Positions 36,859 to 45,052 of a DNA stretch of 64,000 bases are shown here, one piece after another. The notes beneath the pieces are model-generated. The model saw only the letters and a list, made by a program, of their open reading frames with translations, was not told the origin of the DNA and made no database searches. The stretch's first letter is position 1, and every line of letters starts with the position of its first letter. Both the position numbers and the translations under genes were made by a program. This stretch comes from Pacificibacter marinus (GTDB lineage Bacteria > Pseudomonadota > Alphaproteobacteria > Rhodobacterales > Rhodobacteraceae). The stretch lies in NCBI RefSeq assembly GCF_900109555.1, contig NZ_FNZV01000002.1, positions 310,001 to 374,000 of the forward strand, in the 5' to 3' direction.

Positions 36859-38667
36859 ATGACCTGCTTTACGAATTTTGAATTCAGCCTTGCCTCTGCC
36901 TCTGTCGGAGCACTTTGGGTCGTCTGTGCATTTGTTGCGGTGTGGGTCGCACGGAACAATAACTTTGCTGGAAAGCCTGCGTTTATCGTCGCATTCTCGG
37001 GGATGCTTTGGTGGTTTTTTACGGTCGTCATTGATTTGAGCTCACATGGGCTACCATGCAAGATGTTGTGGTCTTTGGCCGCGTGGCCTGGGATTGTGTT
37101 ACTTCCGATGGCTTGGGCGTTTTTCTTGTTCGACTATACGATGAACACCAATCAAGCGCGTAAGCCGTTCCGCTTGATGTTGTATATTATTGTGCCCACA
37201 ATAGTGAGCATCGTTGCCACCACAAATGGCCAGACGCATCTTATTTATGGCGTGGATACCCAGCTTGTGGACACTGGGGGCAAAGCATTCGTTGTATATG
37301 ACCATGGTCCTTTCTTTTACGTTGTCGCCGCGTTCCTATACCTCTTTGTCATGAGCGCCTTGAGCGTGCTCATCTATGCCTTTTTCAAAGCTAAAAAGAG
37401 CGTCCGGCCTTTTTTGGGGGTCCTGTTCATCATCACGGCGACTCCATTGGTGGCCAATATCGCTTATGTCGGTTGGGGGATGGCGCTTTTCGGGCTTGAT
37501 CCGACACCATTCATGTTTGCTGTGGCTCTCATGGCATTCAGTTGGTTGATTTTGAACAACTCGATGATGGATACGGAAGCCCAAGGGCGAAACCTTTTAT
37601 TCTATGCCACACAAGACCCTGTGATCATCATGGATGCAGGTGGTAAGTTTGCCGGTGCAAATTCTGCGGCAAAATTGTTATTTGGCACACAGATGCCGAA
37701 AAATGGCGACACTGTGGATCACTTAGAAATAATTGGTCCGAGATTGCAGGAATTCAGAGAGACCGGCGAACTGAACTGTGCAGAGGCTATCCGGCTGGGG
37801 GGGCGTGTTTTCGATTTGCGGACCCTGCCAATTGAAAGCCCAATCCAGACTAAAAATAATCTGCTGGGGTGGTCCGTTTCACTGATGGATATCACGGAAA
37901 GGGAACGCTCGGCTGAAGTCCTGCGTGAGGCGGTGGCACATGCGGAAGCCGCAAACCACGCGAAGTCCCAATTTCTTGCAATGATCAGCCACGAATTGCG
38001 CACCCCTATGACATCGGTCAAAGGAGGATTGGATTTGGCGCTTCACGGGGCCTTAGGCGAGGTTAGCGACCCTTTGAAAAACGTGCTGACCATCGCTCAA
38101 AGAAACAGTCTTAGGTTGTTGAAGCTCATAGATGATGTTCTTGATCTTCAAAAAATCGATCTCAAAGAAATCAATCTTAAGTTGCAGGATTTAAACTCAC
38201 AAGAATTCTTGCAGGACATTATCGAGGAATACGATGCCTATGCCTCGAAAGAAAATATTAAGCTGGACATCATTTCAGATGGCAAGAGTTGGCCGTTGCG
38301 CGCCGATATTCATCGGTTGAAGCAGGTCGTTGGGAATGTAATTTCGAATGCCGTTAAGTTTTCTCCAGAAGGAGGACATGTCGAATGCTCAACGCATGTG
38401 GTTGGCTCGAATTTGAGGTTTTCAATTAAAGATAGTGGAATTGGCATTCCACAAGGCAACGAGGATCAAGTTTTCGGGCGTTTCAACCAAGTCCCGAGTT
38501 CCTCGTCCAAGGCGTCTGGTGGGTCCGGCCTTGGGATGAATATTGCCAAGCTTCTGATCGAGCATATGGATGGTTCTATTTCATATGAAAGCCACATTGG
38601 CACCGGCACGACGTTCTACATCGACATACCGCTTTCGCCCCAAGGCGATTTGGGACAGGCGACATAA
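36859..38667 (+). CDS. Histidine kinase with N-terminal 7TM sensor and PAS domain
   Basis: A 602-residue membrane kinase. Seven hydrophobic segments lie between residues 12 and 232, resembling the 7TM region found at the N-terminus of some histidine kinases. A PAS-like domain follows (about 245-350, ending in MDITERERSAEV). The HisKA box is AKSQFLAMISHELRTP with phospho-His 378. The ATPase domain shows VVGNVISNAVKFSPEGG (N box), DSGIGIP and GGSGLGMNIAKLL. There is no receiver domain, so the phosphate must go to a separate protein; the stand-alone receiver at 41258 is the nearest candidate. ATG 36859 lacks a clear ribosome site. Confidence 0.85.
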   Translation: MTCFTNFEFSLASASVGALWVVCAFVAVWVARNNNFAGKPAFIVAFSGMLWWFFTVVIDLSSHGLPCKMLWSLAAWPGIVLLPMAWAFFLFDYTMNTNQARKPFRLMLYIIVPTIVSIVATTNGQTHLIYGVDTQLVDTGGKAFVVYDHGPFFYVVAAFLYLFVMSALSVLIYAFFKAKKSVRPFLGVLFIITATPLVANIAYVGWGMALFGLDPTPFMFAVALMAFSWLILNNSMMDTEAQGRNLLFYATQDPVIIMDAGGKFAGANSAAKLLFGTQMPKNGDTVDHLEIIGPRLQEFRETGELNCAEAIRLGGRVFDLRTLPIESPIQTKNNLLGWSVSLMDITERERSAEVLREAVAHAEAANHAKSQFLAMISHELRTPMTSVKGGLDLALHGALGEVSDPLKNVLTIAQRNSLRLLKLIDDVLDLQKIDLKEINLKLQDLNSQEFLQDIIEEYDAYASKENIKLDIISDGKSWPLRADIHRLKQVVGNVISNAVKFSPEGGHVECSTHVVGSNLRFSIKDSGIGIPQGNEDQVFGRFNQVPSSSSKASGGSGLGMNIAKLLIEHMDGSISYESHIGTGTTFYIDIPLSPQGDLGQAT

Positions 38668-38787
38668 GACGTTTCAGGTTATGATTGTTGCAAGATAGGG
38701 CGTCATTCACAAGAGTGGGCGTATTGATCACGTGCTGCGTCATTAATCCGTGCGCCACAGGATTGCCCGTGGGTATCCAACGTCACA

Positions 38788-40143
38788 TCAGATGCAGGGA
38801 AGTTCCACGATGAATGTTGTCCCTAGGCCATCGTTCTTGCTGTATGCGATCTCGCCGCCCAGCGTTTCCATTATGCGTTTTGAGATGTTCATACCTAGAC
38901 CCGTGCCGCCGATTTTTCGCGTGTCCGAAGAGTCGACTTGCGTGAAGGGGTCGAAAACCGTGTCATAGTTATCTGGTGAAAGCCCCATACCACTATCGTT
39001 AAAGAGCACGCGAGCGGTGTCGCCATCCGTTTCCATAGATACGAAAACATTACTTCCCACAGGTGAATATTTGGCTGCATTCGACAGTACATTCGAGAAC
39101 ACTTGGCCCAAGCGCTTTTTGTCAACGGATACCACGACATCATTTCTGGGCGGTGTCGCCACGAATGTGACGTCTAGCTTCGCAGCGTAAGGATTGTTGT
39201 TAGAAATGGCATCCTCGACGGCATGCCACAGCTTGATGTCCTGAAAGTCAAACAGCATCGCTTCTGTTTCGATGTCTTGCAGATCAAGAATTTCGTTTAT
39301 CAAACCGAGAAGACGTTCACTGTTGCGTTGCGCTGCCTGCAAAAGAGCTTCGGCTTTTTCGGGTATTTCACCCACTTTTCCTGACGCCACGATATCGACC
39401 GCGCCCTTAATGACTGTCAAAGGTGTTCGAAGCTCATGACTCATCGTCGATAGAAATTCAGTTTTGGCCTTATATGCAATTTTGGATTTTTCGTGTTCAT
39501 TGCGCAGATTTCTGAGTTGGGACAATTGAGACTTATAAAAGTGCTGATAAATCCGTGAGCATTCGACGATGAAAAACAGCACAAAGATACTGGTAAAGAG
39601 TTGCGCCCAAAGTTCTGAATGAAGCGGCGCGCCCGTAATAACAATGTCTCGAACAGGGATGAACAGAAATGCTAAACCATAACACGCGAGCCGCAAGAAC
39701 AAGGCCGACGGCAATTGGTGGTTGTTCATTGACGCAAAAAGAGCCGCAGCAAACAAGAAAAATAGCGGCATAAAGTGCGGGATCGGCCCCTGCAGGGTGG
39801 CGATCCAGATCGCATATGTGATGATCACGGACGCACTTATGAGAGTGCTGATGGCTATCAATATATGAAACTGACGCACCTTGCGCACATCGAACGTCTG
39901 GCAACGCAGAATGCGGCGAAACAAATAGAAGTCGAATAATTCTGACGAGAGGATCATCGCCAAAACCACACCGGCCAACACTATATCGTAATAGAATGCG
40001 GCTAAGCCAAGAGCGGCCAAAAAAATCACCTGACGTTGCCACACCAAGGAAATCCCAAGTTGACTATAGTCACGTAGTTTCTGGGCAAGGATGTCGACGT
40101 CAGCGTCACACATCGCGGTTAATTTTCTAAACGGCACGTACAC
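38788..40143 (-). CDS. Multi-TM histidine kinase
   Basis: A 451-residue kinase with about six membrane segments in residues 35-200, different from the 7TM kinase next door. HisKA is KAKTEFLSTMSHELRTP with phospho-His 236. The ATPase shows VFSNVLSNAAKYSPVGS, DSGMGLSP and QVDSSDTRKIGGTGLGMNISKRIME. No receiver domain is attached. The frame opens with GTG at 40143 after GAGAGATAGAT; ATG 40113 is a possible alternative. It is convergent with the 7TM kinase and divergent from luxI, with a palindrome and direct repeats between, which suggests co-regulation with the signal synthase. Confidence 0.85.
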   Translation of the reverse strand: MYVPFRKLTAMCDADVDILAQKLRDYSQLGISLVWQRQVIFLAALGLAAFYYDIVLAGVVLAMILSSELFDFYLFRRILRCQTFDVRKVRQFHILIAISTLISASVIITYAIWIATLQGPIPHFMPLFFLFAAALFASMNNHQLPSALFLRLACYGLAFLFIPVRDIVITGAPLHSELWAQLFTSIFVLFFIVECSRIYQHFYKSQLSQLRNLRNEHEKSKIAYKAKTEFLSTMSHELRTPLTVIKGAVDIVASGKVGEIPEKAEALLQAAQRNSERLLGLINEILDLQDIETEAMLFDFQDIKLWHAVEDAISNNNPYAAKLDVTFVATPPRNDVVVSVDKKRLGQVFSNVLSNAAKYSPVGSNVFVSMETDGDTARVLFNDSGMGLSPDNYDTVFDPFTQVDSSDTRKIGGTGLGMNISKRIMETLGGEIAYSKNDGLGTTFIVELPCI

Positions 40144-40179
40144 ATCTATCTCTCATCATTTCATTCGGCGCCTAAAATG

Positions 40180-40191
40180 TAACCGCGGTTA
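40180..40191. promoter_or_regulatory. 12-bp perfect palindrome upstream of luxI and the kinase gene
   Basis: TAACCGCGGTTA lies in the divergent region, 37 bp from the start of the minus-strand kinase. It is a plausible operator; the binding protein is unknown. Confidence 0.45.
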
Positions 40192-40257
40192 TTCATTTTG
40201 AATCGCCATCTTCGTTTGATCCAACGCCGACCTTGACTAGACCCTTTGATTGGGACG

Positions 40258-40276
40258 AAATCATGATCAATGATGC
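40258..40276. repeat. Direct repeat copy 1 upstream of luxI
   Basis: AAATCATGATCAATGATGC. It recurs with one mismatch 62 bp downstream, about six helical turns. The copy contains an ATCAT/ATGAT dyad around five bases, as in many dimer operators. Confidence 0.55.
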
Positions 40277-40319
40277 AATAAACTTTGCCTTTGATTACTT
40301 AAATAGGTTGATTGAGGCA

Positions 40320-40338
40320 AAATCATGGTCAATGATGC
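40320..40338. repeat. Direct repeat copy 2 upstream of luxI
   Basis: AAATCATGGTCAATGATGC. It differs from copy 1 at one base and also keeps the ATCAT/ATGAT dyad. The 62-bp spacing is not a multiple of three, so the repeat is conserved as DNA and not as a protein repeat. Confidence 0.55.
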
Positions 40339-40411
40339 GGCAAATTAGTGTTGATCTATATAATAAAAAAGAAGTGCGGACCGCAGGCCGCGAGCATGAG
40401 CAGGCTACCAA

Positions 40412-41197
40412 GTGATTGAAAGCAAAAAGGCCAAACGAGCCTTTCCCAAGCTGCTTCCGCAGCACGAGTTTGATTGTAAAGAGCCGTCATCTATCAGGCG
40501 GCCTTTCTTTGCTTTTGGTTCGGGATCGAAAACGCCACGCGAAGCTGAGCCCGAGACTGTGAAGGTGCCACAGCTAGAAGCAGAACTGCCAGTGGATAGT
40601 CCGTTTGAAATTGAGGCGACAACGCTTTCGGTGCGTAACTTTCACGAATATGGCGATCTTTACTCTCGCTATTTGCGCGGCCGGCGTGACGTGTTCATCA
40701 TTGAAAAAGGATGGCAGTTGCCAGAAACCGATGGCATGGAGTTCGATCAATATGACACGCCACTTGCGCGGTGGATTGTTCTGCAAGGCAACGGCACAGT
40801 CTTGGGCGGTGCCCGCATTTCACCGACAACGGCGCAATGCGGTAATCACAGCTATATGTTAAGAGATGCGCAGCTTGGTCTGCTTCCAGGTTTGCCTGCC
40901 GACATGCTTGATGAAACGGCCCCTGTTGATAAAGAAATCTGGGAAGCAACGCGGCTATTTTTGACAGAAGCCGTGCCAACAGAGCTGCGTATGCAAGTTC
41001 AAAGCAGCTTGATGCTTGAAATGGCTGCCGCAGCACGCAGTGTAGGGGCCACTCATATTATTGGTATTGTTCCGGCGGTATTTAAGCGCTGGTTGAAGCG
41101 CATTGGCATGACTGCGACAGAGATGGGCCCGGTTAAAATCATTGATGGTGATAGGGTGCAAGCAGCGTTAATGAACGTGGTCGATGGTGTAGCTTGA
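40412..41197 (+). CDS. luxI: LuxI-type acyl-homoserine-lactone synthase with N-terminal extension
   Basis: A 261-residue autoinducer synthase starting at GTG 40412. All the invariant LuxI residues are present at the canonical spacing: Arg91, Phe95, Trp101, Glu110, Asp112, Asp115, Arg135, Glu178 and Arg181 (equivalent to R24, F28, W34, E43, D45, D48, R68, E97 and R100 of EsaI). It should make an acyl-homoserine lactone from S-adenosylmethionine and acyl-ACP. The first 67 residues are an unusual charged extension with no LuxI counterpart. No luxR gene is found within the window; instead it is embedded among four histidine kinases and one receiver. The upstream direct repeats and palindrome are probable control sites. 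Confidence 0.85.
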   Translation: MIESKKAKRAFPKLLPQHEFDCKEPSSIRRPFFAFGSGSKTPREAEPETVKVPQLEAELPVDSPFEIEATTLSVRNFHEYGDLYSRYLRGRRDVFIIEKGWQLPETDGMEFDQYDTPLARWIVLQGNGTVLGGARISPTTAQCGNHSYMLRDAQLGLLPGLPADMLDETAPVDKEIWEATRLFLTEAVPTELRMQVQSSLMLEMAAAARSVGATHIIGIVPAVFKRWLKRIGMTATEMGPVKIIDGDRVQAALMNVVDGVA

Positions 41198-41257
41198 TCA
41201 CATCAAACACATGACGTGAAAAGTATCACTCCAAGTGACAAAACATGTTTTGTTACT

Positions 41258-41674
41258 CTAGTGCCTTTGTGGATTTGCAACTCTAGCCTGAAACGCATTT
41301 GTCCAAACGTCAACGATTTCCGAAGCCACAGTTGTTGGGTCCAGCGGTTTTTTGATGATTGAATATGTGCCGCAATTCATGAACATTTCCTGATCTTCAT
41401 GCGTAACTTTTTCAGTCATAAAAATGGCAGGTGTTTGATCAAATCCGGGGATCTCGCGTAAGCGCCGAAGTGTTTCGATACCGTCTAATTTCGGCATAGT
41501 CACATCGAGTAGGAACAAATCCGGAGCGTACTTTGCAACGACTTCAAGAGCCTGACAACCAGAGCTGCATTGAACAATCGATAGACCACCGATCGCATCT
41601 AAAGCGCGCTTGGTGGTTTCCTGAATGTCCTGTTCATCTTCGATGTGCAGAATTAATGGTGCAGCGTTCGCCAT
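41258..41674 (-). CDS. Stand-alone response regulator receiver protein
   Basis: A 138-residue CheY-like single domain. The acidic pair is Glu12/Asp13 (HIEDE), phospho-acceptor Asp57 (LFLLDVTMPKLDG), the switch Thr near 87 and Lys109 (IIKKPLDP). No DNA-binding or enzymatic output domain is present. ATG 41674 follows an AAAGGAAA site; the frame opens at 41737. It is the only receiver in a cluster with four receiver-less kinases, so it is the likely shared phosphate acceptor, passing the signal to an output protein elsewhere. Confidence 0.88.
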   Translation of the reverse strand: MANAAPLILHIEDEQDIQETTKRALDAIGGLSIVQCSSGCQALEVVAKYAPDLFLLDVTMPKLDGIETLRRLREIPGFDQTPAIFMTEKVTHEDQEMFMNCGTYSIIKKPLDPTTVASEIVDVWTNAFQARVANPQRH

Positions 41675-41704
41675 GAGAGCTTTTTCCTTTTGCTCACTAA
41701 GAAA

Positions 41705-42082
41705 ATGATGTCCAAGCTGGAACTGAATTCTGATCATTTACGGAACATCGAAGCTGTTACATCTATGATGTACGCAGACAAGACGAGAGCAAATTTGGAC
41801 AACTTAATGTTCCGTTTTTATGATCTAAGTTTGTGGCGTAATTATGCTAACAAAAGGTTAACAATAGGACGGAAGCGGACAGGTTGGTCTTTGGTTTGTA
41901 TTTCAATCGACGTAATCTGCGCTGCGGTATGTCTTGTGATTTTATTCATGAAATCAATAGCTTGGTCCGATTGGATCAATGCGGCTATGGCTCTGACGGG
42001 AGTAGGGGCAAGTTACTGTGCAAAAGTCACGGCACGTAGTCGGTTCTTGATCAGTACAGATAAATGTCAGCAGTTTTTCTGA
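41705..42082 (+). CDS. Hypothetical protein with two predicted membrane segments
   Basis: A 125-residue frame with no recognised family. The N-terminal 60 residues are polar and helical (including NLDNLMFRFYDLSLWRNYANK). Two hydrophobic stretches follow, near residues 62-83 and 90-107. It starts 31 bp from the divergent receiver gene and has only a weak ribosome site. Codon use is AT-richer than in the sugar locus, like its neighbours. It may be a small membrane protein of the signalling cluster or a chance frame. Confidence 0.4.
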   Translation: MMSKLELNSDHLRNIEAVTSMMYADKTRANLDNLMFRFYDLSLWRNYANKRLTIGRKRTGWSLVCISIDVICAAVCLVILFMKSIAWSDWINAAMALTGVGASYCAKVTARSRFLISTDKCQQFF

Positions 42083-42112
42083 TTAAACGTTGCAGCCCCT
42101 AGAGTGGTTGGT

Positions 42113-42271
42113 TCACCTATATACCGAAGCCTTTTTTGGTTTTAGGGCCAACAATATCTTGGTTTTGGTGGCCTGACTGCGCAGGAAAAGAGTGACATCG
42201 GTAAAGGTCAATTCGGACGCTACATAGCGGAGTGTGCCACTTTTACCGGAAATGCGCCTCATAATTGTCAT
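42113..42271 (-). CDS. Small protein, 52 residues, with perfect Shine-Dalgarno
   Basis: A short minus-strand gene. ATG at 42271 is preceded at ideal spacing by AAGGAGGAAAC, the best ribosome site in this region. The product is basic (MTIMRRISGKSGTLRYVASE at the start, with KPKK near the end) and has no signal peptide or known domain. It fills the gap between two plus-strand genes and is divergent from the secreted protein at 42377. Evidence is the ribosome site plus an uninterrupted frame; no homologue is recognised. Confidence 0.5.
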   Translation of the reverse strand: MTIMRRISGKSGTLRYVASELTFTDVTLFLRSQATKTKILLALKPKKASVYR

Positions 42272-42376
42272 GTTTCCTCCTTAATAGACTTTTATCTTGA
42301 GAACAATATGGTCGAATTCACTTGATTGTGGTTACACTTGATGTTGAAAGGTCGACCAAATAAGGGGCCATTGAAT

Positions 42377-42838
42377 ATGATACGAACTGCTTTTTATGCT
42401 GCTACATTTGCAGCCTTTGCCTTACCAGTTGCCGCACAAACTGTTTTGACTGTCTCAAATGATGACAGTTCGTTAGAGTACGATCTCGCTGCACTTCAGG
42501 CTTTGCCTCAAGTAGAATACGCGACGAAGAATGCGTTCATTGATGGCTCTAGTGTGTTTTCAGGGCCTCTTTTAAGGGATGTGCTTTCGTCTTCGAATTT
42601 GCTTGATGATGAGATGGTTCGAATGGTCGCCATTAATGATTACGAAATTTCGTTTCCCGTATCGGATGCGCTTGAATTTGATGTCATCATTGCAACCCAG
42701 ATGGACGGCGCGCCCATGTCCGTGCGCGAAAAGGGACCATTGTGGGTTATGTACCCAATTTCGTCGGACCCCAAGCTAGAGGATTCAATCTATAAAGGTC
42801 GGATTATTTGGCAGCTTGAGGAAATCATTGCGGAATGA
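42377..42838 (+). CDS. Secreted sulfite-oxidase-fold (molybdopterin-type) protein lacking the Mo-binding Cys
   Basis: A 153-residue exported protein. A signal peptide (FYAATFAAFALPVAAQT) is followed by a domain with features of the small Oxidored_molyb fold: DLAALQALPQVEY, VFSGPLLRDVL, VRMVAINDYEISFPVSDALEF and KGPLWVMYPISSDP. The mature chain has no cysteine, so it cannot ligate molybdenum in the usual way. The stop overlaps the next kinase start by four bases (ATGA). This coupling suggests a periplasmic ligand-binding partner for that kinase and not an enzyme; this is inference. Confidence 0.7.
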   Translation: MIRTAFYAATFAAFALPVAAQTVLTVSNDDSSLEYDLAALQALPQVEYATKNAFIDGSSVFSGPLLRDVLSSSNLLDDEMVRMVAINDYEISFPVSDALEFDVIIATQMDGAPMSVREKGPLWVMYPISSDPKLEDSIYKGRIIWQLEEIIAE

Positions 42839-44181
42839 AACCACGCGCTTTCCAGCTCAAGCTGGTTCTTTTTGGCTTTGCGATTGCAGGATTAATTGCC
42901 GCAACCCTTAGCCTCGTGGGCTTGCGTACTCAGATTTTACAAGTGGGTGATAGCTCGTCAACGGGGCCGATCTGGTTCGTGACGGCAATTGAGCGCGACG
43001 TTCAAGAGTTCCAGATCGCCATCGCCAGCTATGAATTGGGTTTGGGGACCTTTGAAAATGCGAACCTGAGGTTCGACATTCTTTGGAGCCGTGTTAGCGG
43101 GGCAAATCGTGGGGAAGTCGCTGATAAATTGTTAGAGTATCAGGTCGACACATCGGTCATTAATCTGCTGCAAGTTAAACTGCTACAGTACGAGCAGCTT
43201 GTGATGAACATTGATACGGCGAGTCCTGCATCGATCCACAGTATGATCAATGACTTCAATATTTTGAACCGCGACATTCATGGATTGGCACTTGACGTCC
43301 TGCAGGCCTCATCGAATGAAACACGAGAGTGGCGTGAAGCATTGCTCCGTATTTCTGGTGAGAATGTAGCGATTGGGGTTGCCATTGGGCTGACGGCACT
43401 GGCTTTGATTTTGTTACTGCGATTGGATGCTGTCGCAGCCAGAAATCAACTTGCGGAAAAAGATGAGCTTTTAATTGCCGCAGAGGCTGCCAATCTGGCT
43501 AAATCGGAATTTATTGCTGCCGTTAATCATGAACTCCGTACCCCTTTAACGTCGATCAGTGGGGCCATTTCGCTCATGGGGTCGGGCGCTTATGGTGAGG
43601 TTCCTGAAGCGTTTAAAAAGCCCATTCAGATCGCGTCGCGCAATGCCAAGCAGCTTGGCGTTTTGATTTCAGACTTACTGAATGCTGAAAAATTGTCGTC
43701 AGGAAGTATGAATTTTCATGCCGATGAAATGGATTTAGCATCCTTTCTAACTGAACAGGTTGAAAGTAATAAACCGTATGTCGAGACCTTCAATGTAGAG
43801 TTGTCTTTAAACGCCAATTTGCCCAAACTATCTGTGCGAGGAGACCGCCAAAGATTGGGGCAGGTCTTAGCCAATTTGATCTCAAATGCAGCTAAATTTT
43901 CTAACGCGGGCACCCAAGTTGTTATAGGCTTGGAGCGGGTTCAAGACCGCGCTGTTATAAGTGTAAAAGATCAAGGTAGAGGGATTCCTGAATCCGCAGG
44001 CGAGCGACTTTTTGAACGTTTTCAACAAGTTGATTCGTCTGACGCTAGGGAGCGCGGAGGCACCGGCCTAGGGCTTTCAATTGTCAAATCTATCGTTGAC
44101 GCACATGGTGGTACGGTTTGGTATGATAGCGTTTTAGGAAAAGGGACGACGTTCTATTTTGACCTTCCATTAGAATCCTAA
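42835..44181 (+). CDS. Histidine kinase with periplasmic sensor domain
   Basis: A 448-residue kinase. TM1 lies at residues 8-29, a helical periplasmic domain at about 30-175, and TM2 at about 178-196. HisKA follows (LAKSEFIAAVNHELRTP, phospho-His 232), then an ATPase domain with VLANLISNAAKFSNAG, DQGRGIP and RGGTGLGLSIVKSIVD. It has no receiver. It is translationally coupled to the secreted sulfite-oxidase-fold protein, which may deliver the signal to the periplasmic domain. Confidence 0.88.
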   Translation: MKPRAFQLKLVLFGFAIAGLIAATLSLVGLRTQILQVGDSSSTGPIWFVTAIERDVQEFQIAIASYELGLGTFENANLRFDILWSRVSGANRGEVADKLLEYQVDTSVINLLQVKLLQYEQLVMNIDTASPASIHSMINDFNILNRDIHGLALDVLQASSNETREWREALLRISGENVAIGVAIGLTALALILLLRLDAVAARNQLAEKDELLIAAEAANLAKSEFIAAVNHELRTPLTSISGAISLMGSGAYGEVPEAFKKPIQIASRNAKQLGVLISDLLNAEKLSSGSMNFHADEMDLASFLTEQVESNKPYVETFNVELSLNANLPKLSVRGDRQRLGQVLANLISNAAKFSNAGTQVVIGLERVQDRAVISVKDQGRGIPESAGERLFERFQQVDSSDARERGGTGLGLSIVKSIVDAHGGTVWYDSVLGKGTTFYFDLPLES

Positions 44182-44250
44182 ATGAGTAAGCTGCATATGC
44201 CGAACCTCTTTTCGGCTTGCATTCTTTCAAGACGAAAAAAGGTTAAAGAC

Positions 44251-44877
44251 ATGAACGTTTCCTCGACCCTGATCGCTAGTTTTGCTGTTCTGGCAATGGC
44301 CACGCCCCAATTGGTATTTGCAGACGAGGTTCGCCCCGGTGTCACCTTTGCGGGGACCGTTGAGGCAGACGGAACGCCCCGTGCGGAAATGCAAAAAGTT
44401 ATATTTGATTTCGCCGCGGCGTGGACCACTTGTGAACCCGAATACATGACTTCATCGTTTCATGATGACGTGATTTTCTCATACCCGACAACGACGGTTA
44501 CGGGACTTGATGCGATGTTGGCCGATCTGGATTTGTTCTGTAATCAGGCGACTGACACCAGCTTTTATTTCCCAGAAGACGCATTTTACATTGACACAGA
44601 AACGGGCCGAGTGGCTGCAGAAGTGCAATTTCGGACATTCCAAAGAGGCAATCGCCAAGTTGTAAACGACGTCTGGGTCGCCACGATCGTTGACGGGCAG
44701 GGCGCTATTCTCAAGGAATACTTAGATGGTCGCGTAAAGGATTTGCAAGCTCTTGGTGTCCTTACGCTTGAGGAAGATCCTAAAATGCTAACCCCTTGGC
44801 CACCCAGAACCGAAGAATGGGAAACATGTTTCCCAATTGCCAAATCCGCGCCGGTCAACAGCTGTCCACCAACCTAA
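44251..44877 (+). CDS. Secreted NTF2/SnoaL-like protein
   Basis: A 208-residue exported protein. The signal peptide is LIASFAVLAMATPQLVFADE. The mature part has an NTF2-like pattern (FAAAWTTCEPEYMTSSFHDDVIFSYPTTTVTGLDAMLADL ... NDVWVATIVDGQGAILKEYLDGR). Three or four cysteines (CEPEY, FCNQ, CFPI, CPP) could make disulfides. The start is ATG 44251; the frame opens at 44182 directly after the kinase stop. It may bind a small molecule in the periplasm and belong with the upstream kinase pair. Function unknown. Confidence 0.7.
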   Translation: MNVSSTLIASFAVLAMATPQLVFADEVRPGVTFAGTVEADGTPRAEMQKVIFDFAAAWTTCEPEYMTSSFHDDVIFSYPTTTVTGLDAMLADLDLFCNQATDTSFYFPEDAFYIDTETGRVAAEVQFRTFQRGNRQVVNDVWVATIVDGQGAILKEYLDGRVKDLQALGVLTLEEDPKMLTPWPPRTEEWETCFPIAKSAPVNSCPPT

Positions 44878-44903
44878 ACGTACCCTCATATCCTGTAGAT
44901 TTT

Positions 44904-44939
44904 CAGGCGAGCAATGCAGATGCGTTGTTCGCCTGTTTT
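44904..44939 (+). terminator. Rho-independent terminator
   Basis: CAGGCGAGCAA pairs with TTGTTCGCCTG (one G-U) around a 10-nt loop, followed by TTTT. It ends the operon of the sulfite-oxidase-fold protein, kinase and NTF2-like protein. Confidence 0.8.
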
Positions 44940-45052
44940 ATGTGGGGCGTGCAGTGATACCTATTGTCGATGTCTCGGATTAAAGCGTCATTGCGTTCTC
45001 GACAATATGGAGCCCCTTGGGTCTTGGGTCTGTGACATTGAAATGGTTATGA

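Noticed and set aside
40233-40415. 60-codon frame ending in a GTGA overlap with luxI
   Set aside because: It has no ribosome site or family match, and the DNA repeats inside it are out of frame with each other, so a regulatory leader is the better reading.
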